A stretch of DNA of 8,301 nt from DATCIH01 sp036507955 (GCA_036507955.1 DATCIH010000174.1:1-8301); one strand, 5' to 3'. Positions 1 to 7,400 are shown, counted from the first letter of the stretch. Notes: generated from the sequence alone by a model not told the origin. A program made the numbers and translations.

Positions 1-187
1 ATTTTTAACTACTAATGGTGGCCCAGGAAATGTAAGTCAGTTCCTTGCTAACTATTTGTATATTAAAGCTTTCAATTCTTATCAATATGGTTATGGAAAT
101 GCTATATCAGTATTATTCGTAATAGTATGTATACTTGCTACTTTAATTTTAAATAAAATGTTAAAAAAAGATGTAATCGAATACTAA
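1..187 (+). CDS. Sugar ABC transporter permease, MalF/UgpA type (3' end only)
   Basis: This is the C-terminal 61 codons of a gene that begins before the window, read in the frame starting at base 2 and ending with TAA at 185-187. The peptide opens with LTTNGGPGN, the glycine-rich loop typical of the last part of MalF/UgpA/LacF-type inner-membrane permeases. It continues through an aromatic stretch (NYLYIKAFNSYQYGYGNA) into a final hydrophobic helix and a short basic tail ending KKDVIEY. In this family two different permease subunits form the membrane channel of a binding-protein-dependent sugar importer. The next gene encodes the partner permease, and the stop codon is within 12 bases of its start, so the two are translationally coupled. 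Family assignment is confident. The exact sugar cannot be read from this fragment. Confidence 0.9.
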   Translation, partial: FLTTNGGPGNVSQFLANYLYIKAFNSYQYGYGNAISVLFVIVCILATLILNKMLKKDVIEY

Positions 188-188
188 T

Positions 189-194
189 GGAGGG
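189..194 (+). promoter_or_regulatory. Ribosome binding site GGAGGG that decides the permease start
   Basis: GGAGGG lies 4 bases before ATG 199-201. An earlier in-frame ATG at 187, overlapping the preceding TAA, has no SD in front of it, and the SD lies inside the extra codons it would add. Start 199 is therefore preferred, giving a protein four residues shorter than the longest frame. Confidence 0.75.
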
Positions 195-198
195 AAAA

Positions 199-1059
199 AT
201 GAAAGCATTAAAAAATTCAGATGATGATAAGAAAAAACAAAACTTCATAAAAAGATTTTTAATACTAATAGCAGCTCTGTTTTCAATTGGACAAATCTTC
301 CCATTAGTATGGTTATTAGATTTCTCTTTAAATAAAAGTGGAGACTTGTTTGGAGCTAATATATTAAAATGGCCTAACCCTCCCCAATTTCACAATTATG
401 TGACTGCCTGGGTGGATGGCAAAATATTTAGATATTTAGTAAATAGCGTTTTTGTAAATGTTACAGCTGTGGGATTAACCATAGTACTATCGGTAATGAT
501 GGCTTATGCCTTCGTTAGAATGGAATGGAAATTCAGAAAAGCTCTATATGGGTTTGTACTTTTAGGAATGATGATACCAATTCATGCCACTTTATTACCT
601 AATTTTCTGTCCTTTAGAGCAATTGGTATTCAAGACTCCTATCTAGCCTTAATTCTTCCCTATGTAGCTTTCTCAATGCCTTTGGCGATATTTATTTTAA
701 GTGGTTTTATGGAATCCGTACCAAAATCTATTGAAGAAGCAGCTGTTATTGATGGTTGTAGCATATTTGGGATAGTTTTTCGTATAATTTTTCCTATAGT
801 AAAGCCTGCTATAGTAACTGTATTAATTCTTACGTTTTTGAATACTTGGAATGAATTTATTATGGCAGCAACCTATATATCCAGTGATACGTTTAGAACA
901 CTACCTTTTGCAGTATATAATTTTGCTGGCCAGTATGCTTCAAACTATGCAGTGCAGTTTGCGGTAATGACTTTAGTCGCCCTACCTTCTCTGATTATTT
1001 ATATTATTCTTAATAAAGAAATAACTAAAGGTGTTATTTCAGGAGCCTTAAAAGGCTAA
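199..1059 (+). CDS. Sugar ABC transporter permease, MalG/UgpE type
   Basis: This is the second inner-membrane permease of a carbohydrate ABC importer (286 aa from ATG 199, normal for the MalG/UgpE/AraQ group). A basic, hydrophilic N-terminus (residues 1-18) is followed by six predicted membrane helices. The first is at about 19-41 and the last ends near residue 275. The diagnostic cytoplasmic EAA loop is clear: E180-A181-A182, then D185-G186, followed by FRIIFPIVKPA and FLNTWNEF. This loop docks on the nucleotide-binding subunit. The gene directly follows the MalF-type partner. A 92-base gap containing a candidate promoter separates it from the kinase gene. No ATPase is encoded nearby, which is common in Firmicute sugar importers that borrow a shared MsmK/UgpC-type ATPase. 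The substrate is inferred to be a beta-linked oligosaccharide or glycoside from the downstream GH30 gene only. Confidence 0.92.
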   Translation: MKALKNSDDDKKKQNFIKRFLILIAALFSIGQIFPLVWLLDFSLNKSGDLFGANILKWPNPPQFHNYVTAWVDGKIFRYLVNSVFVNVTAVGLTIVLSVMMAYAFVRMEWKFRKALYGFVLLGMMIPIHATLLPNFLSFRAIGIQDSYLALILPYVAFSMPLAIFILSGFMESVPKSIEEAAVIDGCSIFGIVFRIIFPIVKPAIVTVLILTFLNTWNEFIMAATYISSDTFRTLPFAVYNFAGQYASNYAVQFAVMTLVALPSLIIYIILNKEITKGVISGALKG

Positions 1060-1082
1060 TAATTTAAACAGTTATGTACATT

Positions 1083-1111
1083 TTGCTTGTATTAGTGCTA
1101 AATTGTATATT
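1083..1111 (+). promoter_or_regulatory. Candidate sigma-A-type promoter before the kinase gene
   Basis: TTGCTT at 1083-1088 (3 of 6 matches to TTGACA) is separated by exactly 17 bases from TATATT at 1106-1111 (5 of 6 matches to TATAAT). Transcription would start near base 1118, giving a leader of about 34 bases with the SD GAGGTG at 1138-1143. This would let the kinase, regulator and GH30 genes be expressed apart from the permeases. AT-rich DNA produces such matches by chance, so this is a prediction. Confidence 0.5.
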
Positions 1112-1136
1112 AAGTAGAAAAGTTTATTATTAAGTA
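1108..1136 (+). repeat. Direct repeat TATTAAGTA, two copies at 20-bp period
   Basis: Identical 9-mers TATTAAGTA occur at 1108-1116 and 1128-1136. The first overlaps the candidate -10 element and the second lies in the predicted leader just before the SD. A spacing of about two helical turns on the same DNA face suits a dimeric regulator that binds direct repeats, as AraC-family proteins do. The regulator encoded downstream carries an AraC-type domain. The binding role is inference. Confidence 0.4.
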
Positions 1137-1151
1137 CGAGGTGAAATATCC

Positions 1152-2948
1152 GTGGTTAAAAGATTGTTAAATAAACTTAAGAAAAAATATATGAATTTAA
1201 GCATTAAATATAAAATGTTAATATTTTTTTACAGCATAATTATTGGAATCTCATCAGTGCTTGGCACTTATTCATACATGCTAGCATCAAATAACATTCG
1301 AACAGAAATTAGTGAAACTAGTCTAACAGATGTAAAACAAATTGGGAATAGTATTGGATCCCTGAAAAATGATATTGCTGATTTGTCAAATTTCACTATA
1401 ACAAGCAAGGAAGTGCAAGCAGTATTAAGTTCAGCAGACCCTTATAAAAGTGAAAAGCTTAGCATATGCACACAAATGTTTGACCACTTACTCATATCAA
1501 AAAATGCTATAAGCTTTGTTGCAATATATGGAGATAATGGATTTCAATATTATTCTAGTGCTGATGGTAGCTCAGACATTAATAATTTAGCTTTTGTTAT
1601 GCAAAGTAGCCTTTATAAGAAGATGCTTGATTTAAAAGGGCAACCGCTATGGGTTTCATTGAATGTTGAGAATCAAGTGTTTATTATCAACAATAAAAAT
1701 CCCAAGGTAGCCATGTGCAGAACCTTATATGATAGTAATAGTTTAAAAAAATTAGGTGTTATGGTGATTTGTATAAATATTAACTACCTAGAGGAATTTT
1801 ATACAAATACTAATATTGATAGCAACAGGAGCTTATTTTTATTAGATAGTGATAATAAAATAATTAATTATAAAAATTTAAATACCCCAACAGTTATAAA
1901 TGAGAAGGATATTGCAGAGATTACTAAAGGTTTAAAAGAGGAGTATGGAAAAGCATCAGTTCATATTGGAATTAAAGATATGATGCTAAGCTACACTAAT
2001 ATAGAAAACAGTAATTGGAAATTAGTAAATATAATTCCTTATACCGAGCTAACAAATAATTTGAAATCAATTTTTCAGGTGACTTTATTAGTTATTATTT
2101 CTTGTCTTTTTATATCCTTTTTAATATCTATTTATATTTCAACAAATCTAACTTCACCTATAAAAACACTTCTAAAAGCTATGAAGAATGTAGCAAAAGT
2201 TGACTTCAAGTATGGGGATGAGATCGGAATTTTAGGAAATCAATATAATGAAATGCTTGATAGTATTTCAAATTTAATAGAAAAAGTCTATAAGCTGCAG
2301 CTTAAAGAAAAAGAAGCGGAACTTAAAGCGCTGCAAGCTCAAATTAACCCACATTTTCTATACAACACCTTGGACACAATATTTTGGCGTGCTGAAATGG
2401 CAAAGGAAAAAGAAATAAGTGAAATGGTATATGCTTTATCAAAGCTCTTTAGATTAACCCTAAATAATGGTGAGGAAACTACTTATGTTAAGGATGAAAA
2501 GGAATTTATTGAATATTATTTGCTACTTCAAAAAAGTAGATATAAAGATAAATTGACCTATAAAATTGATATTGAAGAAAGAATATTAAACTACACAATA
2601 CCTAAGCTTATACTCCAGCCATTTGTAGAAAATGCAATTTTATATGGAACAGAAAATGATCTGAGGCAAAGTTGTATTACCATAAAAGGATATTTGGAAG
2701 ATAAAAAAATAAATTTTTCTATCGAAGATAATGGCATGGGAATCAGTCAGGAAAAAATAAAAGATTTGCTTAATATGAATTCTAAAGCTGCTATAAAAAA
2801 GGGATATGCGATTAATAATATAAATCAAAGGCTTAACTTATATTATGATAAAAATTATAAGCTAGATATATATAGTGAAATTGGTAAAGGCACAATAGTA
2901 AAGATTGTAATTCCTACTAATATTAAAAAAATGGAGGAGGGGAGTTAA
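1152..2948 (+). CDS. YesM-type sensor histidine kinase
   Basis: This is a membrane sensor kinase of 598 aa starting at GTG 1152, with SD GAGGTG 8 bases upstream. After a basic N-terminus, helix 1 spans about residues 22-44. An extracytoplasmic sensor region of about 260 residues follows (probably the Cache-like fold usual for this group). Helix 2 lies at about 310-331, then a short HAMP linker and a charged coiled-coil stretch rich in K and E. The kinase core is the His_kinase (PF06580) type: phospho-acceptor His401 in INPHFLYN, the N box FVEN with Asn494, and the ATP-lid glycine motif DNGMG at 526-530. NINQRL follows near the C-terminus. The stop is 2 bases before the regulator gene, whose SD lies inside this gene's last codons, so the pair is coupled. 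The kinase should phosphorylate that regulator in response to an extracellular sugar or binding-protein signal. The ligand is unknown. Confidence 0.93.
   Translation: MVKRLLNKLKKKYMNLSIKYKMLIFFYSIIIGISSVLGTYSYMLASNNIRTEISETSLTDVKQIGNSIGSLKNDIADLSNFTITSKEVQAVLSSADPYKSEKLSICTQMFDHLLISKNAISFVAIYGDNGFQYYSSADGSSDINNLAFVMQSSLYKKMLDLKGQPLWVSLNVENQVFIINNKNPKVAMCRTLYDSNSLKKLGVMVICININYLEEFYTNTNIDSNRSLFLLDSDNKIINYKNLNTPTVINEKDIAEITKGLKEEYGKASVHIGIKDMMLSYTNIENSNWKLVNIIPYTELTNNLKSIFQVTLLVIISCLFISFLISIYISTNLTSPIKTLLKAMKNVAKVDFKYGDEIGILGNQYNEMLDSISNLIEKVYKLQLKEKEAELKALQAQINPHFLYNTLDTIFWRAEMAKEKEISEMVYALSKLFRLTLNNGEETTYVKDEKEFIEYYLLLQKSRYKDKLTYKIDIEERILNYTIPKLILQPFVENAILYGTENDLRQSCITIKGYLEDKKINFSIEDNGMGISQEKIKDLLNMNSKAAIKKGYAINNINQRLNLYYDKNYKLDIYSEIGKGTIVKIVIPTNIKKMEEGS
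2933..2944 (+). promoter_or_regulatory. Ribosome binding site inside the kinase 3' end
   Basis: GGAGGAGGGGAG overlaps the last codons of the kinase gene and precedes ATG 2951 by 6 bases. This supports coupled translation of sensor and regulator at matched levels. Confidence 0.8.
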
Positions 2949-2950
2949 CA

Positions 2951-4531
2951 ATGTTCAAGCTATTTCTCGTAGATGATGAGATTGACCGTATAAGAGCAAT
3001 TAAAGCCCTAATACCTTGGAGGTATTACCAAATTGAAATTTGTGGCGAAGCCAATAACGGATTAACTGCCTTCCAAGAGATTAAAAAATTACAGCCGGAT
3101 ATAGTAATTTCAGATATTAGGATGCCAATAATGGATGGGCTTGAATTGTTTAAAAAAATAAAGCAAGAGAATATGAAAGTTAAAGGTATAATTTTAAGTG
3201 GTTATGATGATTTTGAATATGCTAAAAAGGCAATTAATTTAAATGTTATAGAATATCTTTTGAAGCCTTGCAAACCTGAGGAGATTCTTGAAGCAGTGCT
3301 TAAAGCTAGAAATATATTGGAGCAGGAGTTAAAAAGTAAAAATATTTTAGAGAATTATAGAGTAGGTTATGATGAGAGCTTATCTCAGAAAAGAAGAGAA
3401 TTATTGAAAGATCTCACCCTAGGAAAAAATGTAAACCTTGAAGATATTGATTGTAATATGCAAATGGACTGTATTAAGAAAAAAAACGAAAAATATTTTA
3501 TGACCATGATATTTAGTATAGATAACAAAAGCGAAATAACTGACTATACAAAAGTAGAAAAGATAAAATCAAATATAATAAAGTTAGGTAAAAAATATTT
3601 TGTTGAAGAAACTTTGATAGAATACTTTCAAAACTCAGAAGATATTATCTTTATAATGTTTATTGAAAAAGCTTATTATAATTCTAATACCTTATTATTA
3701 AATATTAATAATTTAAAAGACGAAATAGATATATCCCTAACAGTTGGGATTGGGTCTTTGGTAAAGAATATAAAAGATATTAATCAATCCTATATTTCAG
3801 CAATTCAGGCTTTAGAGGAAAAGTTCTTTTTAGGAAACAATAGAATTATAAATTTAAAAAGTATTAATACCCATAAGGATATGGCTGGACTTTACCCAAT
3901 AAATGAAGAACAAGACATTATAAATTGTTTAAGTACAGGCAATATAGAATTTATAATTCCAAGGGTAGAAAGTTTTTATAACAAATTATGTGGTGACAAA
4001 CTGCCTTCTAAAGGATTTTTGCAAAAAGTCACAGTAAGTTTTTGCAGCAGAATATACAACTTTTGTATCGACAAAAATATTAATGTTAAGGATATATTTG
4101 ATTCAGAACTAAAGATCTTTGACAAACTGGAGGCTTGTGAAACAATAATTGAGTTAAAAAGCTATGTTTGTTCCATCCTTAATAATGTAATATATAAAAT
4201 GAAGGAAGTTAATAAGAAAAATGTTGTTATAACCATGGCAGTAGAATATATTATGAAAAGCTATAATAAAGATATAAGCCTTGAAGTGGTATCCAAAGAA
4301 TTATATATATCAGCGGGATATCTAAGTTTGCTTTTTAAACAAGAGATGAAAGTGAATTTTATTGACTTCATTTCTAACTATAGAATTGAAAAGTCTAAAG
4401 AGCTTCTTAAAGATACTTCTCTTAAGAGTTATCAGGTGGCTAAATTGGTTGGGTTTAATGATGAAAAGTATTTTTCTCAATTATTTAAAAAACATACAGG
4501 CGTAACACCAACCCAATACAGACAGAATTAA
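2951..4531 (+). CDS. YesN-type response regulator, receiver plus AraC-type HTH
   Basis: This cytoplasmic transcription regulator has 526 aa. The receiver domain occupies about residues 1-120. It has the acidic pocket D8-D9, phospho-acceptor Asp55 in SDIRMP, switch residue Ser83 in LSGYDD and Lys105 in LLKP. The middle (about 130-420) is poorly conserved. It contains a stretch (LTVGIGS, then SYISAIQALEEKFFLG) that resembles the degenerate GGDEF-like segment found in many YesN-type and CdaR/PucR-type regulators. The C-terminal region from about residue 425 is an AraC-type DNA-binding domain with two helix-turn-helix units: SLEVVSKELYISAGYLSLLF, and SYQVAKLVGFNDEKYFSQLF followed by KKHTGVTPTQYR. 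The gene lies between the cognate kinase and the GH30 gene, with 26 bases before the latter. Phosphorylation is expected to activate transcription of the transporter and hydrolase genes. The target sites are not proven. Confidence 0.94.
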   Translation: MFKLFLVDDEIDRIRAIKALIPWRYYQIEICGEANNGLTAFQEIKKLQPDIVISDIRMPIMDGLELFKKIKQENMKVKGIILSGYDDFEYAKKAINLNVIEYLLKPCKPEEILEAVLKARNILEQELKSKNILENYRVGYDESLSQKRRELLKDLTLGKNVNLEDIDCNMQMDCIKKKNEKYFMTMIFSIDNKSEITDYTKVEKIKSNIIKLGKKYFVEETLIEYFQNSEDIIFIMFIEKAYYNSNTLLLNINNLKDEIDISLTVGIGSLVKNIKDINQSYISAIQALEEKFFLGNNRIINLKSINTHKDMAGLYPINEEQDIINCLSTGNIEFIIPRVESFYNKLCGDKLPSKGFLQKVTVSFCSRIYNFCIDKNINVKDIFDSELKIFDKLEACETIIELKSYVCSILNNVIYKMKEVNKKNVVITMAVEYIMKSYNKDISLEVVSKELYISAGYLSLLFKQEMKVNFIDFISNYRIEKSKELLKDTSLKSYQVAKLVGFNDEKYFSQLFKKHTGVTPTQYRQN

Positions 4532-4557
4532 TAATAATTTTAAAGGAGATGAATTAA

Positions 4558-5874
4558 ATGAAGATTAATTGGATATCTACCACAGAAAATGAAAAGTGGA
4601 AAACGAATGAAGTTACAGAGGGGCTAGTAAGTAATGAAACTCTAGAGCTTACAGGAGAACAAGATCAAACTATGGAAGGGTTTGGAGGATGCTTTAATGA
4701 GTTGGGATGGAAAGCTATTGAACTTCTAGGCGAGAAGGAAAAGGAGAAAATTTTCTATGAGTTATTTAACCCTCTAGAGGGCTGCAGGTTTAATTTTTGT
4801 CGCATGCCAATAGGTGCTAATGATTACTCCTTAGAATGGTATAGTTATAATGAAACGGATAAAGATTATGCCATGGAAAATTTTTCGATAGAAAGAGATA
4901 AGCAATATTTAATTCCATATATAAACTGTGCACTAAAAATAAAACCAGATTTAAAGCTGTTTGCTTCTCCCTGGAGTCCGCCAACCTGGATGAAGTTTCC
5001 TAGAACCTATAACCATGGAACCCTTATATGGGAAGAGGAAAATCTGAGGGCTTATGCACTGTACTTCTTAAAATTTGTGCAGGCTTATGAAAAGGAAGGA
5101 ATTAAAATTCAACAAATACATGTGCAAAATGAGCCTATGTCAGATCAGAAGTTTCCATCTTGTATATGGACTGGAGAGGAATTTAGAGAGTTTATATCTA
5201 AATATATAGGACCTGTTTTTGAGAAAAACAATATGGAAACTGAAATTTGGTTAGGTACGCTAAATGGACCAGAAGTCGATAATCGCTCTTTATATACCGG
5301 GTTTGACCAATATGCGAATTTGGTACTCAGCGATGAAAATGCTAGAAAATATATAAAAGGTGTTAGCTATCAGTGGGCTGGTAAGTACGCAGTACAACAG
5401 ACACATGAAAGCTTTCCTGATTTAAAACTTATGCAATCTGAAAATGAATGCGGGGATGGTTCCAATACTTTTGAATATGCTCATTACATATTTAACTTAT
5501 TTAGGCATTATTTAAATAATGGAGTCAATAGTTATATCTATTGGAATATGGTTCTTGAACCAGAAGGTAATAGCACTTGGGGTTGGAAACAGAATTCTAT
5601 GATAACAATAGATCCAAAGAGTAAGGAAGTTATCTATAACCCAGAATTTTATGTTATGAAGCATTATTCCCATTTCATTGAACAAGGAGCTTTAAGATTA
5701 AAGACAAAAGGTCCTTGGTCGGGTAATGCAGTAGTATTCAAAAACCCTAAAGGACAGATAGTAATAGTTGTGGGTAATAATATGGCTAAGTCAAGAAACC
5801 TTACCTTTAAAGGTGGCGGCACGGAAATTACTCTCGAATTAGAACCCTTCTCCTTTAATACTATAACAATATAA
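4558..5874 (+). CDS. Cytoplasmic GH30 glycosidase, glucocerebrosidase-like
   Basis: This glycoside hydrolase family 30 enzyme (438 aa, retaining mechanism) has SD AGGAGAT 7 bases before ATG. A barrel domain covers about residues 35-365 and a C-terminal beta domain about 370-438 (from GALRLKTKG to NTITI). Landmarks match the human GBA1 branch in order: EGFGGCFNELG; CRMPIGANDYS; SPWSPPTW with Trp139; VQNEP with acid/base Glu192; QSENE with nucleophile Glu295; and YWNMVLEPEG. The two catalytic glutamates are 103 residues apart, close to the GBA1 spacing. No signal peptide or membrane helix is present, so it acts in the cytoplasm on imported substrate. This fits its place beside two sugar permeases and a two-component system. 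Family members include beta-glucosidases/glucosylceramidases, endo-1,6-beta-glucanases and beta-xylosidases. A beta-glucoside or short beta-1,6-glucan is the best guess, but specificity cannot be read from sequence alone. Its 3' end overlaps the convergent DUF523 gene by 14 bp. Confidence 0.92.
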   Translation: MKINWISTTENEKWKTNEVTEGLVSNETLELTGEQDQTMEGFGGCFNELGWKAIELLGEKEKEKIFYELFNPLEGCRFNFCRMPIGANDYSLEWYSYNETDKDYAMENFSIERDKQYLIPYINCALKIKPDLKLFASPWSPPTWMKFPRTYNHGTLIWEEENLRAYALYFLKFVQAYEKEGIKIQQIHVQNEPMSDQKFPSCIWTGEEFREFISKYIGPVFEKNNMETEIWLGTLNGPEVDNRSLYTGFDQYANLVLSDENARKYIKGVSYQWAGKYAVQQTHESFPDLKLMQSENECGDGSNTFEYAHYIFNLFRHYLNNGVNSYIYWNMVLEPEGNSTWGWKQNSMITIDPKSKEVIYNPEFYVMKHYSHFIEQGALRLKTKGPWSGNAVVFKNPKGQIVIVVGNNMAKSRNLTFKGGGTEITLELEPFSFNTITI

Positions 5875-6298
5875 AATTATTTTCTGTATATACTTCAATG
5901 CCATTTTCAATTAGAAGTTCTGCAGTTATTCCATTTCCATTTATTAGCTTGCTTGAAAAGCTACCATCATGTATTAAGCCACAACCGCAGGAAGGGCTTC
6001 TAGACTGAAGTATTGCTTTTTTAACACCCATTATCTTAGCGATAGCTAAAGTCTTTTCTGCACCTGCTTCAAAGTGTTTAGTAAGATCATGTCCATCTTT
6101 ACTAAGCACTTTTTTATTTCCATTTGTATCTATAACAATCTCACATGAGGATCTTGGGGTAGATAATCCAGCTAATTGCTCCGGACACAAAGCTATTGCT
6201 TTGCCTTCCTTCACCAAGTCTACTATTGCCTTTTGTTCGTTATTTCCCCCATTATATTTGCAATTGATTCCAGCTAAACAAGAACTCACTAAATACAT
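5861..6298 (-). CDS. DUF523 family protein, cysteine-rich
   Basis: This is a small cytoplasmic protein of 145 aa and normal length for the family, with SD AAAGGAGGT at 6307-6315 (complement), 8 bases before ATG 6298. The DUF523 signature is complete: N-terminal VSSCLAGINCKYNG with Cys7 and Cys13, LCPEQLAGL with Cys38-Pro39-Glu40, TPRSSCE with Cys52, and SRSPSCGCG with Cys104 and Cys106. The invariant cysteines suggest a metal or iron-sulfur site. I know of no established reaction for the family. The gene is last in a minus-strand trio, 56 bases after the lipoprotein gene. Its tail overlaps the convergent GH30 gene by 14 bp, with no hairpin-plus-U-tract terminator visible on either strand. Confidence 0.9.
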   Translation of the reverse strand: MYLVSSCLAGINCKYNGGNNEQKAIVDLVKEGKAIALCPEQLAGLSTPRSSCEIVIDTNGNKKVLSKDGHDLTKHFEAGAEKTLAIAKIMGVKKAILQSRSPSCGCGLIHDGSFSSKLINGNGITAELLIENGIEVYTENNFILL

Positions 6299-6354
6299 AC
6301 TTGAATACCTCCTTTAATTATTTAAATAGTTTTTTAGGTCTCATACTTAATGGA

Positions 6355-7008
6355 TTATTTTAAAATAGTTCCACCCCACTCAACAACTGTAAATCCTTTT
6401 CTCTGAAAGGGCTTAAGGTGTTGTGCTTCTATATTTATAGCCTTATCTAAAGGTTTAAAAACCATCATTACTCTTAATATAGAATCTGGCGTTGGAGTTA
6501 TGGTAAGCTTTGCTATATTCTCGTAATCTTCTCCAGCAAAGGTTATAAGATTATATTTATTATCTTTCATTTGAGGAAGCCAATATACTATAAATTCATT
6601 ATATTCTTTTGGGGTTAAGCCCAAATACTCAAGTTTTTGTTGAAGAAATTTCTCGGTTTCATTCCCTTTGACAACAAAGCCCTTTGACATATCATAATTA
6701 TTATTATAAAGTCCTTCCCAATACAAATATGAATATTCTCGTTTATCTGAAATATTAGTTAATGTACCATTTGGCTCAGCGATTACTTTCCAGCCCTCTT
6801 TATATTCTGGGTAGGTGCAAGTAAGCTTACCTTTAAACTCTAAATTTACGGTTACTTTCTGTGTTGAAGTTGGATATAGATAAATTACAGGTTTTCCAAC
6901 GGGTAAATCTCTCATGTCAGTTTTAGGCTTAGGTTGTCTACAACCTGGTAATAATATGAGAGCTAAGGTTAGAGCCACAATAAGTATCTTCGATCTTGAT
7001 ATTTTCAT
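6355..7008 (-). CDS. Conserved lipoprotein of unknown function
   Basis: This is a 217-aa secreted lipoprotein. The N-terminus has basic residues (K2, R5, K7), a hydrophobic core at about 8-20 and a lipobox LPGC ending at Cys23, which would be lipidated and would anchor the protein to the outer face of the membrane. Proline at position -2 of the box is less usual but tolerated. The mature part has motifs I recognise from a conserved uncharacterised clostridial/bacterial family: GKPVIYLYP (38-46), KGKLTCTYPEY, WKVIAEPNGTL, YSYLYWEG (92-99), LGLTPKEYNEFIVYWLPQM, and a C-terminal KGFTVVEWGG (204-213). I cannot name a function. SD AGGGGG lies at 7015-7020 (complement), 6 bases before ATG. The gene sits 14 bases after a small membrane-protein gene, which suggests a common envelope role. 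Confidence 0.85.
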   Translation of the reverse strand: MKISRSKILIVALTLALILLPGCRQPKPKTDMRDLPVGKPVIYLYPTSTQKVTVNLEFKGKLTCTYPEYKEGWKVIAEPNGTLTNISDKREYSYLYWEGLYNNNYDMSKGFVVKGNETEKFLQQKLEYLGLTPKEYNEFIVYWLPQMKDNKYNLITFAGEDYENIAKLTITPTPDSILRVMMVFKPLDKAINIEAQHLKPFQRKGFTVVEWGGTILK

Positions 7009-7022
7009 GCATTTCCCCCTAT

Positions 7023-7334
7023 TTATTTTTTATTTGATAATCGCTTAATTCCACCATAGGTAAAGGCACAACCTATAACTAAGGGGATTATGTCACCTAG
7101 TATCATGAGCAAAGAAAAATTCGTTACAATAATAGTGAAAATTACACCTAATATAATGACTATTCCTATAATTAATATGATTATAGGAGACCTGTGTAAA
7201 TTTTTAATTACAGGTGCAATAATTCCAGAACCAATAAAATAACCAGGGTTAAATAGAATATTTTGTTGTTCATCAAGTTCGCTAATTTGTTTTTCAAGTG
7301 GATTTAATTCTTCGTCTTTTTCATTTTTATCCAT
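7023..7334 (-). CDS. Small two-helix membrane protein, unknown function
   Basis: This is a 103-aa protein I do not recognise. The first 25 residues are highly charged and acidic, with heptad-like leucine/isoleucine spacing that could form a short helix. A glycine-containing stretch GYFIGSGIIAPVIKNL follows. Two strongly hydrophobic segments at about 50-71 and 74-96 are separated by a very short turn, and a basic tail KRLSNKK ends the protein, so a helical hairpin with both ends in the cytoplasm is likely. It is first in the trio with the lipoprotein and DUF523 genes. ATG 7334 is the only plausible start: no other ATG, GTG or TTG lies in frame between it and an upstream TAG. No SD lies directly before it. 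The nearest good SD (GAGGTG) is beyond a 10-bp-stem hairpin. Confidence 0.7.
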   Translation of the reverse strand: MDKNEKDEELNPLEKQISELDEQQNILFNPGYFIGSGIIAPVIKNLHRSPIIILIIGIVIILGVIFTIIVTNFSLLMILGDIIPLVIGCAFTYGGIKRLSNKK

Positions 7335-7341
7335 TAATATA

Positions 7342-7381
7342 TTTAGCAGGAGCGAGGATACAACAGCAAAATCCTGCTAAA
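7342..7381 (-). promoter_or_regulatory. Leader hairpin between SD and start codon
   Basis: TTTAGCAGGA (7342-7351) and TCCTGCTAAA (7372-7381) are perfect 10-bp inverted repeats with a 20-base loop. On the minus-strand transcript the hairpin lies after SD GAGGTG (7386-7391) and 7 bases before ATG 7334. No U-tract follows on either strand, so it is not an intrinsic terminator. A competing 5-bp pairing (AGGAT with ATCCT inside the repeat and loop) is possible. Folding would bring the SD to about a dozen bases from the AUG. Confidence 0.7.
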
Positions 7382-7400
7382 CTTTCACCTCTTTTCTTTT

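Noticed and set aside
187..189. ATG overlapping the stop of the upstream permease as the start of the second permease
   Set aside because: No SD precedes it, and the strong GGAGGG lies inside the four extra codons, correctly placed for ATG 199.
1044..1057. AGCCTTAAAAGGCT hairpin at the end of the second permease gene as a terminator
   Set aside because: The stem is only about 5 bp, overlaps the last codons and is not followed by a U-tract.
2640..2828. 62-codon open frame antisense to the kinase
   Set aside because: It lies wholly within the ATP-binding region of a clear kinase gene, shows no SD or family features, and looks like a composition artefact.
5803..5814. 12-bp palindrome ACCTTTAAAGGT
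   Set aside because: It is inside the conserved C-terminal beta domain of the GH30 gene. It has no loop and no U-tract, so it is best explained by coding sequence.
6352..6372. Imperfect AT-rich palindrome at the end of the lipoprotein gene as a terminator
   Set aside because: Pairing is imperfect and almost all A-T, it overlaps the stop codon, and the next gene with its own SD follows closely.
7351..7375. Tiny TTG-started open frame of 6-8 codons in the leader hairpin
   Set aside because: No ATG is present. The spacing to GAGGTG is too long for the first TTG, and the sequence is explained by the inverted repeat.
7342..7381. Leader hairpin as an intrinsic terminator or known riboswitch
   Set aside because: Neither side has a clean U-tract, and the 40-base element matches no riboswitch class I can recognise, such as preQ1.
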